Shown in pieces: positions 16,723 to 25,189 of a stretch of 44,870 bases of DNA; positions within the stretch are counted from its first letter, which is position 1, and the number at the start of each line of letters is the position of its first letter. The DNA is taken from contig NCHN01000022.1 in assembly GCA_002281875.1 (NCBI GenBank), forward strand, positions 1 to 44,870, in the 5' to 3' direction. Under the pieces are notes generated by a model, which was not told the origin of the DNA, did not search any database, and saw only the letters and a program-made list of their open reading frames with translations. A program made the translations under genes and the position numbers. This stretch comes from Sphingobacteriia bacterium 24-36-13 (GTDB taxonomy: Bacteria; Bacteroidota; Bacteroidia; Chitinophagales; Chitinophagaceae).

Positions 16723-17173
16723 TTTGCTCTAAATAATGCTGGTCAATGTCATCAAATTGGTCGTAATCACTACTGTCTACATCTAATACTCCCCATATTA
16801 GTCCATCTTTCACGAGGGGTACTACTATTTCAGATTTAGACAAACTACTGCACGCAATATGACCAGGAAATTTTTCAACATCTGGTACTATTAAGGTTCT
16901 TCCTTCTTTCCAACTGCTTCCACAAACACCTCTTCCTTTTTGAATTCTGGTGCAGGCTACAGGACCTTGAAATGGCCCTAAAACCAATTCATTTTGATCA
17001 ACTAAATAAAAGCCTACCCAAAACCAACCAAACTGTTCTTTTAATGCTGCGGCGGTATTGGCTAGGTTGGCTATTAAATTATTTTCTCCAGTTAATAAAC
17101 CGCTGATTTGCGGAATAAGGGCTTGATACTGATCTGATTTTGATCCTTGAATAATGTTTAAATCTTCTGCCAT
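16697..17173 (-). CDS. msrC: free methionine-(R)-sulfoxide reductase (GAF-fold)
   Basis: This 158-residue single GAF-domain enzyme reduces free Met-R-sulfoxide using thioredoxin. The three active-site cysteines are at C74 (V-A-C-T), C84 (G-V-C-G-S) and C108 (H-I-A-C-S). They sit within the family signature around E-G-R-T-L-I-V-P-D-V, F-P-G-H-I-A-C and S-E-I-V-V-P-L. Length fits YebR/MsrC. A perfect -7 box ends 4 nt before the ATG, so its mRNA is probably leaderless. It lies 23 nt after the flippase gene but likely also has its own transcript. It repairs oxidative damage, in keeping with nearby quality-control genes. Confidence 0.93.
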   Translation of the reverse strand: MAEDLNIIQGSKSDQYQALIPQISGLLTGENNLIANLANTAAALKEQFGWFWVGFYLVDQNELVLGPFQGPVACTRIQKGRGVCGSSWKEGRTLIVPDVEKFPGHIACSSLSKSEIVVPLVKDGLIWGVLDVDSSDYDQFDDIDQHYLEQIVALLKIV

Positions 17174-17177
17174 ACTG

Positions 17178-17185
17178 CAAAGATA
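17178..17185 (-). promoter_or_regulatory. -7 box 4 nt before the msrC start codon
   Basis: The minus strand reads TATCTTTG, a perfect TAnnTTTG, then CAGT and the ATG at 17173. It predicts a leaderless or nearly leaderless transcript. No matching -33 TTG was found at the normal distance. Confidence 0.5.
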
Positions 17186-17196
17186 ATCCTAAGGTG

Positions 17197-18696
17197 TTAA
17201 TTGGCTTTACGGAAAAGTTTGGCAAATTCTTTTTCTTCTGCCCATACTACTAGCCAGCTAAATAAAGCAATAAAAATAAATCCAATTAATATTCCTAACC
17301 ATAAGTGAGGGAAAAAATACAAAATTGCTTTTTGCATTCCATACATTACTAAAACAATGGCTAAATAGGCGCTGAGTTTTTTGGTGGCGTAAGGAACTGG
17401 ATAATGTTGTTGTCCCATATAATAGCTTACCACCATCATGAATAAATAGCATAGAAAAGTGGCCATTGCTGCACCCAAATAATGCAAGGAGGGAATTAGT
17501 AAAACATTTAAACCAATCGTAATTAAAGCGCCCGCAACGGTAATCATTGCACCATAATTGTTTTTATCGGTCAACTTATACCATATGCTTAAATTGTAAT
17601 AAACCCCTAAGAAAATATTTCCCAATGCTAATAAGGGCACCACTTGTAATCCTTGAACCCATAGCGGTTTATTGATGGCCATAAAGAACCATCCAAAAAC
17701 TTCTATAAATAAGCTGATGAATAAAAACATAAAGCAACAAGCAATCACAAAGAACTTCATTACACGAGCATATACTTTTTGTGCATTTTCTTCTCCTTTT
17801 TGTTTAAAGAAAAAAGGTTCTGCAGCCATTCTAAATGCTTGAATCAAAATGGTAATTAACACTGCTAGTCTGTAAATATTTCCAAAAATGCCCAATTCGT
17901 GTTTGGCTTCTTCAACTGGTAAGTCAACCACATGTTGATAAATCAATCTACTCAGCATATCATTCACCATGCCACCCATTCCTACAATAATTAATGGGTA
18001 ACTATATTCCATTACTTTTTTAAATAGTGGAACACTAAACTGAATACTGATTTTTCTAAACTCATTAAAAAGCAGTAGAAAAGTTAAAATACTACCTGCT
18101 AAATTGCCAATTAAGTAATAGCCAATTCCAATATTATTGTTGGTGAAAATGGTTAACCAAGTATTTGAATTTTGTTGCACTTGATAAGGAATCCATCCAA
18201 TAAATAATAGTACTGTAATTAGATTGACCAATACGCTAGACAATCTTACTGCTGCATATTTTTTTGGCCTATTTTCTTGTCTCAATTTTGCAAATGCCAA
18301 AGTACTTAATGTGTCAAAAAACAAAATGCCAATCATCCAATTAATGAATTCAGGATGTGATTGCAAATTGGCCCATTGCAAAATATGGCCACTAAAAAAC
18401 CATAGTATACCGGTAAATAAAAAAGTAGTTCCTAATAATGCAATTGATAATGTGCTGTATAATTTGTTAGGGTCTTCTTCTTTACTAAACCTGAAATAAG
18501 CTGTTTCTAAACCATAAGTAAATAAGACGTTTAAAAAGGGAATGATAGCATAAATCTGCGTGAGGTCTGCTGTTGTAGCTGGTTGGGCAAAAAACAAGGG
18601 CAATGACAGATTCATTAGATAGCCCAAGAATCTGCTGGCAATAGTGGGTACACCATACCATAAAGTTTGACCTGCCAGTTTTTTTATCTCGCTCAA
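17197..18696 (-). CDS. MOP/Wzx-type flippase (polysaccharide biosynthesis protein)
   Basis: This 499-residue integral membrane protein has about 12-14 hydrophobic helices and an N-terminal L-A-G-Q-T-L-W-Y-G segment typical of Wzx/MurJ-like exporters of the MOP superfamily. It should flip lipid-linked glycans across the inner membrane. No glycosyltransferase genes are adjacent, so the cargo is unknown. Start is TTG at 18696, the first start in frame giving the normal family N-terminus. A -7 box (TATTTTTG at 18721-18714) lies 17 nt upstream. Confidence 0.85.
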   Translation of the reverse strand: MSEIKKLAGQTLWYGVPTIASRFLGYLMNLSLPLFFAQPATTADLTQIYAIIPFLNVLFTYGLETAYFRFSKEEDPNKLYSTLSIALLGTTFLFTGILWFFSGHILQWANLQSHPEFINWMIGILFFDTLSTLAFAKLRQENRPKKYAAVRLSSVLVNLITVLLFIGWIPYQVQQNSNTWLTIFTNNNIGIGYYLIGNLAGSILTFLLLFNEFRKISIQFSVPLFKKVMEYSYPLIIVGMGGMVNDMLSRLIYQHVVDLPVEEAKHELGIFGNIYRLAVLITILIQAFRMAAEPFFFKQKGEENAQKVYARVMKFFVIACCFMFLFISLFIEVFGWFFMAINKPLWVQGLQVVPLLALGNIFLGVYYNLSIWYKLTDKNNYGAMITVAGALITIGLNVLLIPSLHYLGAAMATFLCYLFMMVVSYYMGQQHYPVPYATKKLSAYLAIVLVMYGMQKAILYFFPHLWLGILIGFIFIALFSWLVVWAEEKEFAKLFRKAN

Positions 18697-18713
18697 ATTA
18701 ATAATCTAGTTTT

Positions 18714-18721
18714 CAAAAATA
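18714..18721 (-). promoter_or_regulatory. -7 box upstream of the flippase gene
   Basis: The minus strand reads TATTTTTG, perfect TAnnTTTG, 17 nt before the TTG start. No clear -33 element. Confidence 0.4.
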
Positions 18722-18732
18722 AGGTATTGTAA

Positions 18733-19806
18733 TCAGTTGTGTTGGTCTAAAGGAGGTTTGCTGAGTACGCCAATTCCAGGATCTGAAAATTGGGGGTCTT
18801 TTAAAAACACAGAATCGGTAAGGGTTTGTAGAAAGGCCCTAAGTTGTCCTATTTCATAATTACTTAAAGGGAGTTTGTTTTTTAATAAAGCATCTGTAGT
18901 AGGCCCAATTTGCATATTGTTTCTATAATGTTCAAAAACATTGATCAACGAAAAAAATCTACCATCGTGTCCATAAGGAAAACTCACAGACACATTTCTT
19001 AAACTGGGTACTCTAAATTTTAAGGAATCAGACGGGTCATTCGTAATGGTCATTCTGCCTAGGTCTTTTAAATATGGTTCTTGCGGCATTCCTGTATTTC
19101 GATAAGTGTAATCGGTAAATAAAGGCGCTGTATGGCATTGAGCACATTTTGTTGTAAAAATGTCATGCCCTAATTTTTCGGGCAATAAAAAGCTGTCTTC
19201 ACCACGCATGACTCTATCGTATTTACTATTACTGCTTACCATGGTTAGTAAAAACTGACTCAATGCTTTACCTAATCTTTGCGTATTAATGGTTTCGTCA
19301 CCGAATGCTGCCTTAAATAACTTTGGGTATTGTTTGTTTTTTTTAAGTTTCGTCAATACATTTTCAATGTCTTCTCCCATTTCATTGTGTGCGGTAATGG
19401 GAGCCAATGGTTGTAAGTCTAGGTGATTAATGCCACCGTCCCACATGAATTCCTTTTGCCATGCAAGGTTAAATAAAGCGGGTGCATTACGGGTAGTTAA
19501 TGCGTTCTCAATCCCGTGACTTAAAGGATGATCATAACTATTAAAAGCGCCAAATTGCTGGTGACAACTGCCACAGGATATTGTTCCGTCTTTGCTGAGT
19601 TGTCCATCGTAAAATAATTGCTTCCCTAAAGCTATGCCCTCTTCTGTTAATGGATTCTTACTAAAATCATAAACAGGAGTAGGCCAACCTTTGGGTACTT
19701 TAAATTGAACTCTTTTGGCAATAGTTGGGTGGTTGTCTTTACTAATAAATCCTGCACAAAGGATCACTAGTACTACTATGAATAATATGGTTCTTTTTAT
19801 TTGCAT
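18733..19806 (-). CDS. di-haem cytochrome c peroxidase / MauG family (MbnH-like)
   Basis: The 357-residue protein has an N-terminal hydrophobic segment (about 6-21) for export or anchoring and two c-type haem sites, C78-G-S-C81-H82 and C221-A-Q-C224-H225. The W-x-D-G-G and P-S-L-R-N-V motifs belong to the di-haem peroxidase family. Members reduce peroxide or, as in MauG and MbnH, oxidise a partner protein's side chains. Here the partner is indicated by context: its ATG overlaps the stop of an MbnP-family gene (TAATG at 19808-19804), so the two are translationally coupled. MbnH is known to turn a tryptophan of MbnP into kynurenine. I infer the same kind of pair here. Confidence 0.9.
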   Translation of the reverse strand: MQIKRTILFIVVLVILCAGFISKDNHPTIAKRVQFKVPKGWPTPVYDFSKNPLTEEGIALGKQLFYDGQLSKDGTISCGSCHQQFGAFNSYDHPLSHGIENALTTRNAPALFNLAWQKEFMWDGGINHLDLQPLAPITAHNEMGEDIENVLTKLKKNKQYPKLFKAAFGDETINTQRLGKALSQFLLTMVSSNSKYDRVMRGEDSFLLPEKLGHDIFTTKCAQCHTAPLFTDYTYRNTGMPQEPYLKDLGRMTITNDPSDSLKFRVPSLRNVSVSFPYGHDGRFFSLINVFEHYRNNMQIGPTTDALLKNKLPLSNYEIGQLRAFLQTLTDSVFLKDPQFSDPGIGVLSKPPLDQHN

Positions 19807-20516
19807 TAATTGTTGATAGCCATACTGAACATGCTTGAATAGTTATCGGCTAATTGCATGGCCAGTTTACCGGCATTGTGACAATTGGGTGTTGTTCCAA
19901 TTTGAATAATATGCTTTCCACTAAACCATTTGGCTAAGTCGGTTTTGATGATTAAAGGTTTGCTTTTTTGGTGTTGGGTAGGTAGTTCAAGTTCAATCGT
20001 TCTGACCGAGTTAAACGGCGATTGAAATCCACCCACTTCATAACTAAATCGGTTGCCTGCAGTTTTAGCTTGCGGAGAAACACCGTGCAATTTGGCCATA
20101 ATATATCCAGTACGCCAAGTCCAAAACATACCCAGCGCTGGGTCTAAAATACCAGTTTGTATGCCAGTTGTATTAAGGATGCTATCTACCCCAATATCAA
20201 AAATTAATTTTGTTGCATTGGCCAGTTTAGGAAAGGGCAATACCATCGACAGTTCTTTTTCTATATTAATTAAAAAATGTTCATTAGAAAGATTAATGGT
20301 ATCGTTGCTGGCAGTAATCAATTTCCATTTGGTGGTATAAAACATAAAACGATGAATTTGTACCATTTCACCAGCACTATTTGAATAACTGCTGTCTTTG
20401 TGAAAAGTTTGGTTGTTAAACATCATTTTAAATTGAACAGTTGGTTGGCTAATAGCCATATTAGTGAGCCCCAGCAATATTGTTATAAGAAACCCTATTT
20501 TCCAATTTTGCTGCAT
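19806..20516 (-). CDS. MbnP family protein (candidate copper-binding partner of the di-haem peroxidase)
   Basis: This 236-residue exported protein has a signal peptide of about 23 residues (ends M-A-I-S). It carries the MbnP-type core: F-D-I-G-V-D, G-I-L-D-P, G-M-F-W-T-W-R-T-G-Y, and a late Cys in T-T-P-N-C-H. W132 and W134 are candidates for the tryptophan that the partner haem enzyme oxidises in MbnP. It is the first gene of a two-gene unit with the peroxidase. MbnP was described in methanobactin operons, but no methanobactin precursor or biosynthesis genes are here, so a more general periplasmic copper role is likelier. Confidence 0.82.
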   Translation of the reverse strand: MQQNWKIGFLITILLGLTNMAISQPTVQFKMMFNNQTFHKDSSYSNSAGEMVQIHRFMFYTTKWKLITASNDTINLSNEHFLINIEKELSMVLPFPKLANATKLIFDIGVDSILNTTGIQTGILDPALGMFWTWRTGYIMAKLHGVSPQAKTAGNRFSYEVGGFQSPFNSVRTIELELPTQHQKSKPLIIKTDLAKWFSGKHIIQIGTTPNCHNAGKLAMQLADNYSSMFSMAINN

Positions 20517-20578
20517 GAGTTATTTTGTTTACTGAATGTTTATCTTAGTTCACTCAAATTTCGGATAAATATCATTGC

Positions 20579-21031
20579 ATGAGAGTAGTAATTCAAAGAG
20601 TTTCGGAAGCATCTGTTACCATTGACCAAAAAGTACATTCAAAAATTGGTATGGGATTATTGGTTTTAGTGGGAATTGAAGAGGAAGATACTGCAGAAGA
20701 TATTCAATGGCTGAGTAATAAAATTATCAACCTACGCATATTTAATGATGCCAATGGAATAATGAATTGTTCTGTTAAAGACGTTAATGGAGAATTATTA
20801 GTGGTGAGCCAATTTACATTACATGCCACCACTAAAAAAGGGAACCGACCATCATATATAAAAGCGTCTAAGCCTGAAACAGCGATACCCCTTTATGAAG
20901 CGTTTAAAAAAAATATAGCACAAGAGTTGGGGAAGCCCATTCAAACAGGGGTTTTTGGAGCTGACATGAAAGTGGCCCTATTAAATGACGGTCCTGTTAC
21001 CATTTTAATCGATTCTAAAAACAAAGAATAA
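20579..21031 (+). CDS. dtd: D-aminoacyl-tRNA deacylase
   Basis: This 150-residue homodimeric enzyme removes D-amino acids (and Gly mischarged on tRNA-Ala) from tRNA. The two signature motifs are present: S77-Q-F-T80 and the Gly-cisPro motif in N-D-G138-P139-V-T. Length is exactly that of the family. Its stop overlaps the start of the MazG-like gene (TAATG at 21029-21033), so they form a coupled pair. Confidence 0.97.
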   Translation: MRVVIQRVSEASVTIDQKVHSKIGMGLLVLVGIEEEDTAEDIQWLSNKIINLRIFNDANGIMNCSVKDVNGELLVVSQFTLHATTKKGNRPSYIKASKPETAIPLYEAFKKNIAQELGKPIQTGVFGADMKVALLNDGPVTILIDSKNKE

Positions 21032-21354
21032 TGACTATTCAAGATGCACAATCACAGGTAGATCAATGGATCAAAACAATTGGCGTACGTTATTTTAACG
21101 AGTTGACCAATCTGGGAATTTTAATGGAGGAAGTAGGAGAGCTCAGTAGAATTATGGTACGTAAATACGGGGAGCAATCTTTTAAAGGACAAGAAAATGA
21201 ACAAGCTTTAGCCGATGAAATGGCCGATGTACTTTGGGTATTAATTTGTTTGGCTAACCAAACTGGGGTTAATCTTACGGAGGCTTTGCAAAAAAACATA
21301 GAGAAGAAAACCCTACGCGACAAAGACAGGCATAAGAATAACCCCAAGTTATAG
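21031..21354 (+). CDS. MazG-like nucleotide pyrophosphohydrolase
   Basis: This 107-residue all-alpha NTP pyrophosphatase has the Mg-binding motif E33-E34-x-x-E37 paired with E63-x-x-D66, as in MazG and dUTPase-like half-domains. It probably hydrolyses non-canonical or excess (d)NTPs. It overlaps dtd by one base, and the pairing suggests a shared housekeeping role. The converging aminopeptidase gene ends 11 nt away, with no clear terminator between. Confidence 0.88.
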   Translation: MTIQDAQSQVDQWIKTIGVRYFNELTNLGILMEEVGELSRIMVRKYGEQSFKGQENEQALADEMADVLWVLICLANQTGVNLTEALQKNIEKKTLRDKDRHKNNPKL

Positions 21355-21365
21355 TAGTGTTTTAT

Positions 21366-22772
21366 TTAATTAAAAATGGATTTGGCTTTTGCTAATTTTT
21401 CTATTTCAGCTACCGTCCTTGGTGCTCCAGCAGATAAATTACGGTTGCCCTCTTTGGTAATTAAAATATCGTCTTCAATTCTAACTCCAATGCTCCACCA
21501 TTTAGGATCGCATTTGCTACCTGGTGGTATGTATATACCAGGTTCAACCGTCAAATACATACCAGGTTCAAATGGCATATTACCTCTAATCCCTAAATCG
21601 TGTACATCTAAGCCCAAATGGTGAGATGTACCATGTGGGAAATACCTTCTTGCTTCCATATCATTAGCCGCAATTCCCAATGCAATCAACCCTCTATTAA
21701 TCACTCTTCTTGCAGTAGCATCTGATCCGCTGTAGGGCATGCCTGGTTTACATACGGCAATGGCAGAATCTTGTGCAGCTAAAACCAATTCATAAATGAT
21801 TTTTTGTTCAGGAGAAAACTTTCCATTCACTGGCACTGTTCTGGTAACATCTGCTGTGTAACCATGGTATTCTGCAGCACAATCACTCAATAATAAATCT
21901 CCATTTTTCATGAGTTTTAAATTGGTTACATAGTGCAATACACAAGCGTTTTCAGCCGCCCCATTAATACTTGGATAACCTGGATACTCAGAGCCATTTT
22001 TCTTGAAAGCATATTCCATAATGGCTTGAGCTTGGTACTCGGTCATTCCAGGCTTAACCGCTTTCATTACTTCATTATGTCCTTCTACACTTATTGCTGC
22101 TGCTTTTTCTAGTATTGCAATTTCTTCAGGCTGTTTTATGCCTCTTAGTGCAGTCATTATTTGTGCAGTGGTTCTAGCTGCAATGGGTTTCTTGTATTGT
22201 TTTATCAAGCTATCTACAACACCAGCCATTCTGCTCAATTCGTCTCTGGTTCTAGGATAGGTTTGAAAAATATCTTCAGACCTAAATGCGGTTAAAACAG
22301 AGTCGTAGTCATTTAGATTAAACGTATTGGCAGTGAACTCTTTATTTAAAAATACATTACTGAATTTATAGCGATTGGTTACCCCTTCAATACCTAAAAT
22401 TTTACCATTCCACATTTCGCGTTGTGGATCCCTATTTTGAACAAAAATGAATTCGGTTCCTGTTTTACCTAAGATAGTTGTAGGCTCTTTAAATAACAAT
22501 AAGAGTGAATTGGGTTCTTCTAAACCAGTGAAATAATAAAAATTTTTGCTTTGCGCATATTGATAGTCTACGTCGTCATTTCTTAATCTTACCTGACTAG
22601 CAAAGAAAATCCCCACCGATTTTGCAGGCATTTTTTCTTTAAATGCAGCCCTTCTTCCTGCATGGAATTCAGGACTTAGGTAGTCGTTAGGGTATTCAGT
22701 GGTTTGAATATTGGTTTGCTGAGCAGGAGCCAAATTGGGCAGCAACAGCAGTAAAAGCCATAATTTTTTCAT
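21366..22772 (-). CDS. exported aminopeptidase P (Xaa-Pro aminopeptidase)
   Basis: The 468-residue M24 metallopeptidase has a signal peptide (M-K-K-L-W, a poly-Leu core, and a cut near A-P-A-Q), so it acts in the periplasm, unlike E. coli PepP. The N-terminal creatinase-like domain precedes the pita-bread catalytic domain. The five metal ligands are recognisable: two Asp 11 residues apart (S-D-C and T-A-D-V), His in H-G-T-S-H-H-L-G, Glu in V-E-P-G-I-Y, and Glu in R-I-E-D-D. It removes N-terminal residues preceding proline. It is divergent from GlyRS, with 96 nt between. Confidence 0.93.
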   Translation of the reverse strand: MKKLWLLLLLLPNLAPAQQTNIQTTEYPNDYLSPEFHAGRRAAFKEKMPAKSVGIFFASQVRLRNDDVDYQYAQSKNFYYFTGLEEPNSLLLLFKEPTTILGKTGTEFIFVQNRDPQREMWNGKILGIEGVTNRYKFSNVFLNKEFTANTFNLNDYDSVLTAFRSEDIFQTYPRTRDELSRMAGVVDSLIKQYKKPIAARTTAQIMTALRGIKQPEEIAILEKAAAISVEGHNEVMKAVKPGMTEYQAQAIMEYAFKKNGSEYPGYPSINGAAENACVLHYVTNLKLMKNGDLLLSDCAAEYHGYTADVTRTVPVNGKFSPEQKIIYELVLAAQDSAIAVCKPGMPYSGSDATARRVINRGLIALGIAANDMEARRYFPHGTSHHLGLDVHDLGIRGNMPFEPGMYLTVEPGIYIPPGSKCDPKWWSIGVRIEDDILITKEGNRNLSAGAPRTVAEIEKLAKAKSIFN

Positions 22773-22853
22773 GCTATTCAGTTGATTTTTGAGTATCTAA
22801 GCTAATTTTTTTAATCAACATTCCCCATTTTACTGGATAAACGGGTAATCACC

Positions 22854-22861
22854 TATTTTTG
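22854..22861 (+). promoter_or_regulatory. -7 box 7 nt before the GlyRS start codon
   Basis: TATTTTTG is a perfect TAnnTTTG box; the ATG follows 7 nt later at 22869. It predicts a leaderless or near-leaderless mRNA. No clear TTG lies about 20 nt upstream. Confidence 0.5.
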
Positions 22862-22868
22862 CCGCCGT

Positions 22869-24335
22869 ATGAGCACAGCAACAGAAAATACCTTTCAAGC
22901 AATTATTTCGCATGCCAAAGAATATGGCTTCGTTTTCCAGAGTAGTGAAATTTACGATGGCTTAAGTGCCGTTTACGATTATGGCCCTTACGGGAGTGAA
23001 CTCAAAAAGAATATCAAAGATTATTGGTGGAAAAGCATGACACAAATGCACCAAAATATAGTGGGTATTGATGCTGCTATATTTATGCATCCTACAACAT
23101 GGAAGGCGAGCGGTCACGTAGATAATTTTAGTGACCCAATGATTGACAACAAAGACAGTCAAAAAAGATATAGGGTTGATCATTTAATTGAAGCAAAAGC
23201 AGATCAGTTAACAGAAGCCGGTAAAACAGCGGAGGCGAATGCTTTGATTGCATCCATGGAACAATTATTAGCAGCAGAAGATTTTGTTGGATTGAAGCAA
23301 TTATTGGCCGATCACCAAATTGTTTGTTCGGTAAGTGGTACTGGAAATTGGACAGAGATTCGTCAGTTTAATCTAATGTTCTCTACACAGTTAGGTTCTG
23401 TTGCAGAAGATGCAGATACCATTTATTTAAGACCAGAAACGGCACAAGGTATTTTTGTTAATTTTTTGAATGTGCAAAAAACAGCCCGTATGAAAATTCC
23501 TTTTGGAATTGCACAAACCGGGAAAGCATTTAGAAATGAAATTGTTGCCAGACAATTCATATTCCGTATGCGTGAATTTGAACAAATGGAAATGCAATTT
23601 TTCGTAAGACCTGGCACTCAAATGGAATGGTACAATTATTGGAAAGAAGAACGATTAAATTGGCATTTGAGTTTAGGCTTACCTGCGTCAAAATACCGTT
23701 ATCACAACCATGTAAAATTGGCCCATTATGCTGATGCAGCTTTAGATATTGAGTTTGAATTCCCATTTGGATTTAAAGAAGTAGAAGGGATTCATAGCAG
23801 AACAGATTTCGATTTAAAAAGTCATCAAGAATACAGTAAGAAAAAGCAGCAGTATTTTGATAATGAAATTGATGAAGCAACGGGTAAACCATTTGGTAAT
23901 TATATTCCTTATGTGGTAGAAACATCTATAGGTCTAGATAGAATGTTCTTATTAATATTGAGTCATGCCTATACCGAAGAAACCATCAATAAAGAAGATG
24001 GAACAACCGATAGTAGGGTGGTATTGAAAATTCCGGCTAAAATTGCACCCAACAAATTGGCGATTTTACCATTGGTTAAAAAAGATGGATTGCCTGAAAT
24101 TGCACGTGAGTTAATGGATGAATGCAAAGGATCATTCAAATGCTTTTATGAAGAAAAAGATGCAATTGGTAAAAGATATCGTAGACAAGACGCTATTGGA
24201 ACTCCATTCTGTGTAACCATTGATCATCAAACCAAAGAAGACCAGATGGTTACCATTCGTTACCGAGACAGTATGTTACAAGAGCGAATTCCCATTAGTA
24301 AAGTGAAGGAATTAGTGCTTTCGCATATCAACTAA
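22869..24335 (+). CDS. glyQS: glycyl-tRNA synthetase, homodimeric type
   Basis: This 488-residue class II synthetase charges tRNA-Gly. The eukaryote/archaea-like single-chain type is shown by the N-terminal G-F-V-F-Q-S-S-E-I-Y-D-G, the motif 2 region F-R-N-E-I with F-R-M-R-E-F-E-Q-M-E-M-Q-F-F, and motif 3 G-L-D-R. The glycine pocket includes R-P-E-T-A-Q-G. The C-terminal anticodon domain is complete. An insert at about 100-155 holds a helical segment common in Bacteroidota. Divergent from aminopeptidase P. Confidence 0.97.
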   Translation: MSTATENTFQAIISHAKEYGFVFQSSEIYDGLSAVYDYGPYGSELKKNIKDYWWKSMTQMHQNIVGIDAAIFMHPTTWKASGHVDNFSDPMIDNKDSQKRYRVDHLIEAKADQLTEAGKTAEANALIASMEQLLAAEDFVGLKQLLADHQIVCSVSGTGNWTEIRQFNLMFSTQLGSVAEDADTIYLRPETAQGIFVNFLNVQKTARMKIPFGIAQTGKAFRNEIVARQFIFRMREFEQMEMQFFVRPGTQMEWYNYWKEERLNWHLSLGLPASKYRYHNHVKLAHYADAALDIEFEFPFGFKEVEGIHSRTDFDLKSHQEYSKKKQQYFDNEIDEATGKPFGNYIPYVVETSIGLDRMFLLILSHAYTEETINKEDGTTDSRVVLKIPAKIAPNKLAILPLVKKDGLPEIARELMDECKGSFKCFYEEKDAIGKRYRRQDAIGTPFCVTIDHQTKEDQMVTIRYRDSMLQERIPISKVKELVLSHIN

Positions 24336-24339
24336 ATTT

Positions 24340-24401
24340 ATTGGGGTATGATGTTCTAGCCATATAATTCTAAATGAATGGCATGTTTATCATACCCCAA
24401 T
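24340..24401. other. 13-bp inverted repeat spanning the convergent glyQS / reductase ends
   Basis: Arms 24340-24352 and 24389-24401 are exact reverse complements (13 bp); the 36-nt loop has an inner GCCAT/ATGGC stem. One arm is intergenic and the other lies in the last codons of the reductase gene. There is no T-run right after either side. It may be a 3'-end processing or stabilising structure, or a shared weak terminator. Confidence 0.55.
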
Positions 24402-25102
24402 TCAAGTAGTTTTTGTTTGGCATCATCAACCATATTCTTCCATCCGCATAGAAAAAAACTAGCATCGGGTATGGCACCAGTCATGCCCTTGTGTTTTTCT
24501 ATTAAGTCTGTGTAGCAGGCATGAACATAACCTGTATATTGACCAAGCCCAACAACCAATTCTCTTGAAAAACAGGGGTGGTGGTAAAAGCCAGGCAGCA
24601 TTTTTTCTAATTGTTTTAATTCCTCCTCATACAAGCTGTCCTTGAATTCTCTGCAACCAAAAATGAGGTGAATATTCTTATGGGGTATTTGTTTCTGGTG
24701 AATAAAATGCGCCATTGATCTAAATGGTGCAATACCAGTACCAGTACAAATCAAGTATAAGTCTTTGTCTAAAGTATCGGGCATGGTAAATTTACCCTGT
24801 GGTCCACGAACAATTAATTCGGAACCCACTTTAACATCATTGAATAAATGCGGGGTGCCTAATCCATCTTCCATTAATACAATTACTAACTCAAAAATAT
24901 TGGTACCATCCGGAGCAGATGCAATGGAATAAGATCTCCATCTTTTGTTTCGTTGTTCGTGTATAGGCAAATCAAAAGTTACAAACTGACCTGGCTCAAA
25001 ATCAAATTGTGCTAGTTCTGGAATTTGAATCCAAAATCTACGGGTGCTATGGGTAATGTCTTCGGTTTTAATTACCACGCATTTTAACCAAGGTTGAAGC
25101 AT
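24356..25102 (-). CDS. ferredoxin--NADP(+) reductase-like flavoprotein
   Basis: This 248-residue oxidoreductase has an N-terminal FAD beta-barrel with the R-S-Y-S-I-A-S motif and a C-terminal NAD(P)-binding domain with G-T-G-I-A-P-F-R and a closing C-G-W-K-N-M. It has no [2Fe-2S] domain, matching bacterial Fpr-type reductases. It should move electrons between NAD(P)H and a ferredoxin or flavodoxin, or act as the reductase of an oxygenase. No partner gene is close. The last codons lie inside a 13-bp inverted repeat. Confidence 0.85.
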   Translation of the reverse strand: MLQPWLKCVVIKTEDITHSTRRFWIQIPELAQFDFEPGQFVTFDLPIHEQRNKRWRSYSIASAPDGTNIFELVIVLMEDGLGTPHLFNDVKVGSELIVRGPQGKFTMPDTLDKDLYLICTGTGIAPFRSMAHFIHQKQIPHKNIHLIFGCREFKDSLYEEELKQLEKMLPGFYHHPCFSRELVVGLGQYTGYVHACYTDLIEKHKGMTGAIPDASFFLCGWKNMVDDAKQKLLELGYDKHAIHLELYG

Positions 25103-25136
25103 AGCATTGTTTTACACAAAGTACCGAATTACCCAT

Positions 25137-25173
25137 AAAAAACAATGCCCCTGTTTAAAACAGAGGCATTGTT
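25137..25173 (-). terminator. strong terminator of the subtilase gene
   Basis: A 33-nt hairpin at 25141-25173 (AACAATGCC pairs with GGCATTGTT, then an inner CTGTT/AACAG) is followed on the minus strand by six T (25142-25137). It begins 17 nt after the protease stop codon. Confidence 0.93.
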
Positions 25174-25189
25174 ACTAGTAAATGGCTAA

